Part shown: positions 57,052-64,000 of the stretch, in pieces
Numbering within the stretch: position 1 is the stretch's first letter
Layout of the letters: the number at the start of each line of letters is the position of its first letter
Assembly (NCBI RefSeq): GCF_013391105.1
Contig: NZ_CP058335.1
Span: 1,488,001-1,552,000 of the forward strand
Reading direction: 5' to 3'
Length of the DNA: 64,000 nt
DNA from: Natronomonas salina
Lineage (GTDB): Archaea > Halobacteriota > Halobacteria > Halobacteriales > Haloarculaceae
Position numbers and translations under genes: made by a program
Notes under the pieces: generated by a model
Databases searched by the model: none
What the model was told of the DNA's origin: nothing
What the model saw: the letters and a program-made list of their open reading frames with translations, nothing else

Positions 57052-59379
57052 TCAGGGCTCCAGCAGGTCGAGTTCGTGGACCGCGCAGTCGAACTCCGCG
57101 GCCATCGTCTCGTGGACCTCCGGCTTGGCCGTGAGGTAGACGATCTGCCAGCCGTCCTCGGTCAGCCCCTGCAGCGTCTCGAACCCGCTGCGGAGCCGCG
57201 TCCGGTCGGCCGCCAGGAACGGGTCGTCGAGCAGGAGGAATCCCGACTCGCCGCCGAGCAGCTGCCGGGCCAGGGAGAGCCGGGCGGCGAAGTACAGCTG
57301 GTCCCTGGTCCCGCGGCTGAGCTGCCGCGGCGCGAGCGTCGCGCCGTCGCCCGTGGTCACCGCGAGCGTCTCGGCGTCTGGGTCGTAGTCGACGGTCTCG
57401 TAGCGGCCGTCGGTGAGGTGGGCGAAGATCTCGGAGGCCGGCCCGTCGGGGTCGAACAGCGTGGCGACCTTCCGCTCCTCGTCTTCCCTGATGTCGTCGA
57501 AGATGCCGACGGCCTTCCGCGAGGCGTCGGCGTTCCACTCGACGGCCTCGACGACGGCCCGGAGGTCGGCGGCGAGGTCGCGGAGCCCCTCGTTCGTGCG
57601 CGCCTGTAACGCGGGGTCGACCTCCACGAACGGCGGCGTCGAGAGCTCGCTCGCGCGGCGCTCGAAGTCGTCGAGCCGCTCGTTGTACTCCTCCAGGTCG
57701 GCCTCGAGGGCCGCGAGCCGCTCCGCCAGGTCGGACTGCCGGGCCTCGAGTCGCTCCAGTTCGTCCTCGTCGTACCGCGCGGCGTCGACGTCGGCGTCGC
57801 CGACCTCGGCTCGCCACTCCTCGAGGGCCGACTCCCAGAACTCGATCTTCGCCTCGGGCGAGTCGGTCTCGGGATCGCCGACCTCGCGCTCGAGGACGAG
57901 TTCGGCGTCCGAGCGCTCGCGCTCGTGGTCCTCCTTCGCCTCGACTCGGTCCGCGTACTCCTCGACGGCGTCGACGTCGCGGTCGGCCAGCACCGCCTCG
58001 AGCTGACCTTCGAGGTCCGCCGCCCCGGATTCGGCCGCTTCGAGGTCGTCCCGGAGCTTCTCGACCTGCTTCTCGAGTTGCTTGTGCTCCGCCTCCAGTT
58101 CGGTGACGCGGCCCGCGGCCCGCTCCAGGTCGTCCTCGAACTCCCGGACCAGCGGCGCGACGTCCGCCGGCTCGTCGACCGCGAAGCCGGCGTCGCGGGC
58201 CTCCTCCAGGAGCTCTCGCTCCTGGGATGCCGCGTCCTCGGCCCGGTCCGCGAGCCGGCGGTGGGAGAGCCATGCGCCGACGGCGACCAGGAAGCAGACC
58301 ACCGCCACCGCGAGCGCAGCTCCGGAGCCGGCGACGGCGCCGCCGCCGGCCGCCAGCCCGCCGCCGACGACGCCGGCGGCGGTCGCGTAGCGCCGCTGGG
58401 CGAGCCGTTCCTCGACCCCCGCGCCGTCGCGGGACGCCCGGTCCCGGTAGGCCGCCAGCGCCTCGCCGACCCGCTCGACGTCGGACTCTCGCTGCCGGAG
58501 TTCGGCGTGGCAGTCGCGGGCCTCGGCGAGGCGCTCCCGGCAGCGGTCGGCCTCCGCGCGCTGCCGCTCGAGGTCCGTCTCGAGGCTCTCGATTCGCTCG
58601 CGCGCGTGGGCGAGGTCCTGCTTCCTGTCGCGCAATTGGTCGAGGGTCCCGCGGTCGAACCCCGACAGTTCCTGCACCGCCTCGGTGGCGGCGACGTACT
58701 CGTCGAACCGCTGCTGGGCGTCCTCGAGGTCCGCCACCTCGCCGGCGATCCGCTGGGTCTCCAGGTCGGACTCGACGGTCGCCAGTTCCTTCCGGAGGCG
58801 GAGACGCTCCCGGACGGCCTCGTCGACGCCCCGATCCGCGGCCGTTTCGAGATACGACTCGACGTCCGCCGCGAGCGACTCAGCCCGGTCCCGGGCGTCC
58901 TTCGTGTCGTACTCCCGGTTCGCGAGGTTGAGTCGCGTGGCCGTGAGCCGGCCCTCGTCGACCAGTTCCTCGCGGATCGCCTCGATCTCGGTGGTGTGGA
59001 TGTCGCCGAGGTGCTCGACGAGCGTGGTGTAGTAGTCGGGCCCGTCGGGGAGGACGAGGTCGCTGTCGCGGACGACGAAGAGGTTGTAGAGGTGCCGCGG
59101 CTCGATGCGGGAGACGTCGCTCAGCCCGACCCCGTCGCCGAGGGTGTGCCGCTGGCCGCCGTCGTCGAGGACGACGCGGCCGGCCGGCGCCCCGTCGACG
59201 CGCGGGCCCGGTGTCATGTGGTCGACCACGGACGGCTCGAGCAGCTGCAGGACGCCCTCGAGGTAGAGGGTCTTGCCGGACTCGTTCGGGCCGGCGACCA
59301 CGGTGATGCCGTCGTCGCACGGCGGCCGACACCCCGACAGCGGGCCGTACCGGTCGATCTCGGCGGTCTCGAAGCGCAT
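57052..59379 (-). CDS. YhaN-like SbcC/Rad50-type ATPase with central membrane hairpin
   Basis: 775 aa. Walker A GPNESGKT (30-37) and the C-terminal LSRGTRDQLYFAARLSLA signature with Walker B FLLLDDPFLAADRT make a complete SMC/Rad50-type ATPase. The middle is coiled coil (about 160-320 and 380-620), interrupted by two hydrophobic segments at about 331-351 and 353-371, so the coiled coils may hang from the membrane. This is the layout of Bacillus YhaN. It starts at ATG 59379, 2 bp after the stop of the metallophosphoesterase gene, its likely partner. No Zn-hook CxxC is present. Role: probable DNA processing or repair at the membrane (inference). Confidence 0.88.
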   Translation of the reverse strand: MRFETAEIDRYGPLSGCRPPCDDGITVVAGPNESGKTLYLEGVLQLLEPSVVDHMTPGPRVDGAPAGRVVLDDGGQRHTLGDGVGLSDVSRIEPRHLYNLFVVRDSDLVLPDGPDYYTTLVEHLGDIHTTEIEAIREELVDEGRLTATRLNLANREYDTKDARDRAESLAADVESYLETAADRGVDEAVRERLRLRKELATVESDLETQRIAGEVADLEDAQQRFDEYVAATEAVQELSGFDRGTLDQLRDRKQDLAHARERIESLETDLERQRAEADRCRERLAEARDCHAELRQRESDVERVGEALAAYRDRASRDGAGVEERLAQRRYATAAGVVGGGLAAGGGAVAGSGAALAVAVVCFLVAVGAWLSHRRLADRAEDAASQERELLEEARDAGFAVDEPADVAPLVREFEDDLERAAGRVTELEAEHKQLEKQVEKLRDDLEAAESGAADLEGQLEAVLADRDVDAVEEYADRVEAKEDHERERSDAELVLEREVGDPETDSPEAKIEFWESALEEWRAEVGDADVDAARYDEDELERLEARQSDLAERLAALEADLEEYNERLDDFERRASELSTPPFVEVDPALQARTNEGLRDLAADLRAVVEAVEWNADASRKAVGIFDDIREDEERKVATLFDPDGPASEIFAHLTDGRYETVDYDPDAETLAVTTGDGATLAPRQLSRGTRDQLYFAARLSLARQLLGGESGFLLLDDPFLAADRTRLRSGFETLQGLTEDGWQIVYLTAKPEVHETMAAEFDCAVHELDLLEP

Positions 59380-59381
59380 GG

Positions 59382-60440
59382 TCACTCCAGCCCCCGCGAG
59401 GACCCCACGCGGCCGGCGGCCCGCAGCGTCCGCGTCCACACCGCCTCCTTCGTCTCGTCGTCCCAGTCCGTCTCTCCGAGTCGCGCCTCGAACTCCTGGA
59501 TCACGGGGTGGGCGGTGACGTGCTCGACGCTCACCGTCTCGTTCGTGATCCAGTCGGGGTCGGCGATTCCGACGAGTTCCTCGGCGAACTCGGTCTCGGC
59601 GCGGTCGACGACGCCGTCGACGACGATGGACGGGTGGGCCGTCGGCGTGACCGCCGTCTCGACCCACTCGCGGAGCTCCTCGAGGACCGCGTCCTCCCGC
59701 CCCGGCGTGACGGTGACGCGCTTCTCGAGGTAGTGGAAGCTCTCCAGCGGCTCGAAGGCCAGCCCCTCGCCGGTCTCGAGCCGGACGACCCGGCGGCGGC
59801 CGGTCTCGGAGCTGCGGGTCGACGCCGGCGTCCCGGGGTAGGCGAACTCGGCGCCACCCTCGAACTGCAGGAGGTGGGGCCCGTGGTAGTGGCCGGCGAG
59901 GTAGTGGTCGAAGCCGAGTTCCACCAGCAGCGCCTCGGTCACCGGGAAGTAGCGGTAGGTGTCCTCCTCGCCCGCGTCGGCGCCGATGGGCGCGTCGAGG
60001 CTGCCGTGGAACAGGAGGACGTCGGTCCCGTCGAAGGGCTCGCGGTCCGCCAGCGCGAGGAGCAGTTCGTCGCCGGCCGTCTCGCAGTACGGGATGCAGA
60101 CGACCCGGAGGTCGCCGTCCGGGGCGACCCACGTCCCGAAGTGGTCCTCGTCGGCGACGACCGTGCAGGCGTCCCCGAAGAAGAGGTCGCCGCGGAAGGC
60201 GTCGACGTCGTGGTTCCCCGGGACGAGCACCACCTCGAACGGCAGGTCGGTGAAGCAGCGGTTCCGGAGGTCGCCGCGGAGCGTCTCGACGTCCGCCGGG
60301 CGGTCGAAGAGGTCGCCGCCGATCGTGAGGACGTCGGCCCCGAGGTCCGCCGCCGCCTCCAGGACCGCCTCGAGGGCGTCGAGCCGCTCCTGGGCGTCGG
60401 GACGGAGGTGGACGTCCGCCGTGTGGACGAGCGTCGTCAT
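59382..60440 (-). CDS. SbcD/YhaO-like metallophosphoesterase
   Basis: 352 aa with the Mre11/SbcD-type phosphoesterase motifs in order: HTADVHLRP (D9, H11), TIGGDLFD (41-46), VPGNHDV (75-78), LLFHGSLD and GHYHGPH. After about residue 260 comes a cap-like C-terminal domain ending in a basic segment. It is shorter than typical SbcD and close to YhaO. It is directly upstream of the YhaN-like ATPase with 2 bp between, so the two probably form an exonuclease complex resembling SbcCD. No clear TATA box is seen within 60 bp; an AT-rich GATATATC lies at about 60556-60563. Confidence 0.9.
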   Translation of the reverse strand: MTTLVHTADVHLRPDAQERLDALEAVLEAAADLGADVLTIGGDLFDRPADVETLRGDLRNRCFTDLPFEVVLVPGNHDVDAFRGDLFFGDACTVVADEDHFGTWVAPDGDLRVVCIPYCETAGDELLLALADREPFDGTDVLLFHGSLDAPIGADAGEEDTYRYFPVTEALLVELGFDHYLAGHYHGPHLLQFEGGAEFAYPGTPASTRSSETGRRRVVRLETGEGLAFEPLESFHYLEKRVTVTPGREDAVLEELREWVETAVTPTAHPSIVVDGVVDRAETEFAEELVGIADPDWITNETVSVEHVTAHPVIQEFEARLGETDWDDETKEAVWTRTLRAAGRVGSSRGLE

Positions 60441-60685
60441 CGGTCACCCCGGTACCGACGCAGGCGATGACGCAAGCGCCGGTCGAGGGGCCGGCCGCTC
60501 GAGCGGTCCCACCCCGGGTCGCGTCCCCCGCGCGGCCCGGCTGTGTCGTCCAGCCGATATATCATGGCTACGGGGTAGCGGGGAGACCGGATTATAGTTT
60601 GCGGCACCCTCGGGCGCGTGAACGTCTGGCGCCCGACGGGAACTCGACGGTCTTACCAGTCTCCCGGGAGTAGCGCACCTACCAG

Positions 60686-61711
60686 ATGGACCTCTCTATC
60701 GTCGACATTGCACCGGTCAGGAGCGGGGAGACGGCGACGGACGCCTACGAGGACTCCGTCGCGCTCGCCCGGGCGGCCGAACGGCTCGGCTACTCGCGGT
60801 ACTGGGTAGCAGAACACCACGGCCTCGCCGACTCGATCGCGAGCACCACCCCGGAGGTGCTGATCGCCCACCTCGCCGCGAAGACCGACGACATCCGCGT
60901 CGGTTCGGGGACGGTCCTGCTCAACCACTACAGCCCGTTCAAGGTCGCGGAGACGTTCGCCGCCCTCGACGCGCTCGCGCCGGGCCGCATCGACCTGGGC
61001 CTCGGGCGGGCGACGGGGATGCCCGCGGTCGACCGCGCGCTCGCCTCGGGCGTCCCCCACCAGCGCGGCGGCGACGACCACGCCGCGAAGATCGAGGAGA
61101 CCGCCAGACACGTCTACGGGGCGTTCCCGGACGACCACCCCTACAGCGACATCCGCATCCCGCGCTCGCCGGACGGTGTCCCGGAGGTGTGGGTGCTCGG
61201 CTCCAGCCCCTCGAGCGCCGCCATCGCCGCCGAGCTGGGGCTCCCCTACGCCTTCGCGGCGTTCATCCGGCCGACGGTGGCCCGGACGGCCCTGGAGACC
61301 TACCGGGAGGAGTTCCAGCCCTCGGAGTTCGACGAGGGGCTCGCGGAACCGCACACCATGCTCGCGGTCAACGTCGCCTGCGCCGAGACCGACCACGAGG
61401 CGGCGCGGCTCCGGGCGTCGTCGGAGGCCGCCTACCAGCGGATGGCCCGCGGCGCCTTCGGCCCGCCGCCGACCGTCGAGGAGGCCGTCGACGAACTGGG
61501 CGGCGTCCCGGAGCCGACCCCCGAGACGCTCGAGCCCGGCGAGTGGCCGCGCGCCGTCTCGGGGAGCCCCGAGACGGTCGGGACGCTGCTCGAGACCATG
61601 ACCGACGACGTCGGCGCCGACGAGGTGATCGTCCAGAACCTCATCGAGGACCCCGACGACCGGATCCGCTCGCACGAACTGATCGCCGAGGCCGTCGGCG
61701 TCGCCGACTGA
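60686..61711 (+). CDS. Luciferase-like (LLM) flavin-dependent monooxygenase
   Basis: 341-aa bacterial luciferase-like TIM barrel. The opening MDLSIVDIAPVRSGETATDA, YSRYWVAEHHGLADSIASTTPEVL (the AEHH motif binds flavin) and RIDLGLGRATGMPAVDRAL are typical of the MsnO8/YhbW group. The C-terminus ends in a helical region (TVGTLLETMTDDVGADEVIVQN). It is probably FMNH2- or F420H2-dependent; haloarchaea use F420 for many such enzymes. The substrate cannot be given. A weak CTTACC box lies about 32 bp upstream. Confidence 0.9.
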   Translation: MDLSIVDIAPVRSGETATDAYEDSVALARAAERLGYSRYWVAEHHGLADSIASTTPEVLIAHLAAKTDDIRVGSGTVLLNHYSPFKVAETFAALDALAPGRIDLGLGRATGMPAVDRALASGVPHQRGGDDHAAKIEETARHVYGAFPDDHPYSDIRIPRSPDGVPEVWVLGSSPSSAAIAAELGLPYAFAAFIRPTVARTALETYREEFQPSEFDEGLAEPHTMLAVNVACAETDHEAARLRASSEAAYQRMARGAFGPPPTVEEAVDELGGVPEPTPETLEPGEWPRAVSGSPETVGTLLETMTDDVGADEVIVQNLIEDPDDRIRSHELIAEAVGVAD

Positions 61712-61739
61712 AGAAGGAGAGGCTCGGTCTCCCGGCGAT

Positions 61740-64000
61740 CTATCGCTCGCCGTCGCGGCTCTCGCGGCCGCCGTCGCTGGCCGCCTGCGGGGCCGTTCCG
61801 GGCGTCGGCGCGTCGAAGGACGCGTCCGGCCCGAGGTACTTCGTCCACAGCACGAGCATGCTCGGGAGGACGAGCACGCTCGCGAGGAACGCGTAGATGA
61901 TCGTCATCCCGGTGATGAGGCCGAACTGCTGCAGCGGGGGCAGGATGGCGAAGACGAGCACGCCGAAGCCGCCGACGGTCGTCGCCGCGCTACCGAGCAG
62001 CGCGCCGCCCGTCCCGGTGAGCGTCCGGGACATCGCCTCCCAGACCGACCCGGTGCGCCGCAGTTCGATGTTGTACCGCTCGCTGATGTGGATGCTGTAG
62101 GCGACCCCGAGCCCGACGGTGAGGCTCGTGATCATCCCCGTCATGATGTTGAACGGGATGCCGAGCAGGTACATCGTCCCGAGGATCCACGAGACGCTGA
62201 ACACGACGGGGAGCAGCGTGACGACCCCGAGGGTCGCGCTGCCCTCCGTGATCCGGTAGGCCAGCATCAGGAACGCGAAGATGGCCACGAGCGTGATCAG
62301 CAGGCTCTCGATGACGGTGTCCAGGAGCTGCTTCTGGACGATGTCGAACAGGATGGTCTGGCCGGTCGCGGTGGCCTCGACCCCGTTGCCGTCGATCCCC
62401 GCGGCGATCGACCGCATCTCGCTGGTGACGTCGCCGGAGTCCGCGCTCCCCTTCGTCGAGACGACCATCCGGACGGCCCGGTACTCGCCGTCGTCGGTCC
62501 GGTGGACGACGTTCGCCGCCTCGTCGGGCGCGACGTCGTACAGTTCGTCGTAGACGGCCTCGACGTTCCGGTCGGGGACGCCGTCGCCGTCGGTGTCGGC
62601 CGCGGCGAGCGTCGCGTTGAACGACTCGTTGCGGTCGGCGACGTCCCGCATCGTCCGGATCGGACTCTCGACGTCGGCCTCGTCGCCCGAGATCGTGACC
62701 ACGACGTCGCTGTCGGCGGCCGCGTCCTCGGCGTCGGCGAGCCGCTGTAACGTCGCCGGATCGGTCACGTTGCCCTCCACGAGGATCTGCGCCTGCGAGT
62801 CCTCGCGGACGAAGTTCTGGTTGACGAACTCGAGGTTCTCCTTCATCGTGTAGTCGCCCGGCCGGAACGGCTCCGGGAGGTTGTCGGTCCAGCCCGGCGG
62901 ATCCTCGGCGATGAAGTCCTCCTGTTCGAAGCTGGTGTCGACCTGTGTGGCGCCGTAGGCGCCGCCGAGACTCACGAGGACGGCCAGCAGGAGGACGACG
63001 AGCGGGGCGCGTCGCGCCGCGGTGCCCCCGACGGAGATCAGCTGGCTGAACCGGCCGCCGCCGGTCCCGAAGGCCCGCTTCTTCCGGTCGAAGCCGCGGT
63101 TCTCGAAGAACTCGTCGAGTTCGATCTTCAGCGCGGGGACCAGCGTGCCGAACACGAGCAAGGCGACGAGGATCCCGACGGCGCTGACGATCCCGAAGTC
63201 CTGGATCGGCGGGACGGGACTCGTGAGGTTCGAGAGGAAGCCGATGGCCGTCGTCGCGGTCACCCACACGAGGGCGACGCCGACGCCGACCAGCGCCACC
63301 CGCATCGACCCGCGGGAGCTGTCGCCCCCGTAGGCGCCGCTCTCCTGGCGCTGCTCGCGGTGGCGCATGAAGATGTGGATGGCGTAGTCGATGGACAGCC
63401 CGATCAGCAGCACCGGCACCGCGATGAACATCTGGTTGAAGTCGATCCCGGCCCAGCCCATGAAGCCGAACGTCCAGACGAGGACGGCGGCGATGCCGAA
63501 CAGGCCGAGCAGGATGTCGAGGACGTCGCGGTAGGCGACCAGCAGCGCGACGACGACGAACAGCAGCGCGAGCGGCCCGACGATGGCGAGGCTGTCGCCC
63601 ATCGAGTTGTTGATCTCCTCGCCCATGATGCCACCGCCGAAGACGATGACGTCCGACCCGCCGGCGTCGGCCGCGTCGTTGGCGATGGACTGCATGGCCA
63701 GCTGGGCGTCGACGATCTCGTCGGAGGCCATCCCCCCCTGACCGCCGCCGCCGTCCTCCGACTGGTGGGTGACCACCAGCATGGTCGCGTTCGCGCTCGG
63801 CGACCCAGCCTCGTAGTGTGTCGGCATGAACGCCAGCCCGCTCATCTGGCCGGCGTCCTCGCTCAGGACGTCGTCGCGGGCGTCCTCGTACTCCGTGGCG
63901 TTCATCGATTCGATGGCCTCGATCTGCTCCTCGAGGGTCGGCGACGTGGCGTTCTCCATGGCCGCCTGCTGGGACTCCAGCTGGCTGCCGAGTTCCTGGA
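61740..64000 (-). CDS. RND/MMPL (HAE3-type) exporter, N-terminus outside window
   Basis: 753 residues are visible and the frame stays open through 64000 (LGSQLESQQAAMENAT reads on into the next upstream codons), so the start lies beyond the right edge. Two sets of membrane segments are seen, each with a large exterior loop. The motif SIDYAIHIFMRHR and the later VGLGVAYSIHISERY mark the proton-relay regions of the MMPL superfamily (D and the paired His). The loops carry FVNQNFVREDSQAQILVEGN-type sequences of predicted lipid exporters. In archaea such proteins are often called predicted exporters (COG1033); the substrate is unknown. It is convergent with the luciferase-like gene, 28 bp apart. 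Confidence 0.9.
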   Translation of the reverse strand, partial: QELGSQLESQQAAMENATSPTLEEQIEAIESMNATEYEDARDDVLSEDAGQMSGLAFMPTHYEAGSPSANATMLVVTHQSEDGGGGQGGMASDEIVDAQLAMQSIANDAADAGGSDVIVFGGGIMGEEINNSMGDSLAIVGPLALLFVVVALLVAYRDVLDILLGLFGIAAVLVWTFGFMGWAGIDFNQMFIAVPVLLIGLSIDYAIHIFMRHREQRQESGAYGGDSSRGSMRVALVGVGVALVWVTATTAIGFLSNLTSPVPPIQDFGIVSAVGILVALLVFGTLVPALKIELDEFFENRGFDRKKRAFGTGGGRFSQLISVGGTAARRAPLVVLLLAVLVSLGGAYGATQVDTSFEQEDFIAEDPPGWTDNLPEPFRPGDYTMKENLEFVNQNFVREDSQAQILVEGNVTDPATLQRLADAEDAAADSDVVVTISGDEADVESPIRTMRDVADRNESFNATLAAADTDGDGVPDRNVEAVYDELYDVAPDEAANVVHRTDDGEYRAVRMVVSTKGSADSGDVTSEMRSIAAGIDGNGVEATATGQTILFDIVQKQLLDTVIESLLITLVAIFAFLMLAYRITEGSATLGVVTLLPVVFSVSWILGTMYLLGIPFNIMTGMITSLTVGLGVAYSIHISERYNIELRRTGSVWEAMSRTLTGTGGALLGSAATTVGGFGVLVFAILPPLQQFGLITGMTIIYAFLASVLVLPSMLVLWTKYLGPDASFDAPTPGTAPQAASDGGRESRDGER

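Overview
The window is haloarchaeal chromosome. The basis for this is strongly GC-biased third codon positions, very acidic proteins, a thermosome with a Gly-Gly-Met tail, archaeol lipid synthesis (CarS), a HTH_10 (bacterio-opsin-activator type) sensor, Tat lipoproteins, RIO/KH ribosome-biogenesis genes, and archaeal TATA boxes lying about 25-30 bp upstream of many start codons (leaderless transcripts). Gene order resembles Haloarculaceae-type genomes, but I cannot name a genus. I recognise no rRNA, tRNA, CRISPR array, transposase or prophage. Nearly all of the window is coding, so this is core-type chromosome with a few accessory patches.

Layout. 1-12.5 kb: a cut-off acyl-CoA ligase, a divergent lrp/glnA nitrogen module, a PaaI thioesterase, an ACT-domain regulator, DUF5828, upp, YigZ, a PiT phosphate transporter, a CNNM/CorC membrane protein, a coupled glutaredoxin-like / Cys-less redoxin / TsaC run, SUI1 and DsrE. 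12.5-24.3 kb: a degenerate Cas4-like protein, small membrane protein, MaoC hydratase, membrane Fe-S oxidoreductase of the EtfAB:quinone oxidoreductase type, the biotin ECF transporter bioY-bioM-bioN, Cmi4, gamma-glutamylcyclotransferase-like protein, DUF502, proline dehydrogenase, carS, a SprT-like metalloprotein and DUF2157. 24.4-33.3 kb: thermosome, monothiol glutaredoxin, KH protein, GNAT, YfcE phosphodiesterase, DUF2237, RIO kinase, citrate synthase, a membrane protein and an aspartoacylase-family hydrolase. 33.4-49.4 kb: PAP2 phosphatase, two tandem YihY proteins, trm1, sufS, a duplicated-domain HTH protein, a transmembrane HTH regulator, sufU, a rubredoxin-like protein, panE, a PAS/GAF/HTH_10 sensor broken by two single-base frame changes, DUF7344, a sulfatase-superfamily hydrolase, NifU-like protein, a lipoprotein, DUF5783 and dut. 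49.6-64 kb: a second transmembrane HTH regulator, surface genes (Tat polysaccharide deacetylase, Thr/Pro lipoprotein, beta-helix protein), a Na+/H+ antiporter, a YhaN/YhaO-like membrane-anchored SbcCD pair, a luciferase-like monooxygenase and a cut-off RND/MMPL exporter.

How genes connect. Acyl-CoA ligase, thioesterase, MaoC hydratase and the EMO-type oxidoreductase fit fatty-acid oxidation feeding electrons into the quinone pool. SufS, SufU, NifU-like protein and the CGYS glutaredoxin cover Fe-S cluster supply but are dispersed. RIO, KH and Trm1 serve ribosome and tRNA maturation. Surface and envelope functions (PAP2, YihY pair, deacetylase, beta-helix, RND exporter) fill much of the second half.

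Most interesting: (1) two paralogous one-component regulators with signal peptide, glycosylatable exterior, membrane segment and two cytoplasmic winged helices; (2) two copies of an intergenic multi-hairpin element with compensatory stem changes, each directly after a stop codon in a convergent gap; (3) related dyads at two TATA boxes between thermosome and glutaredoxin; (4) a cysteine-free redoxin coupled to a CPFC thioredoxin-fold protein; (5) a Cas4-fold protein lacking nuclease residues; (6) a membrane-anchored SbcCD-like pair; (7) a lipoprotein/beta-helix gene pair.
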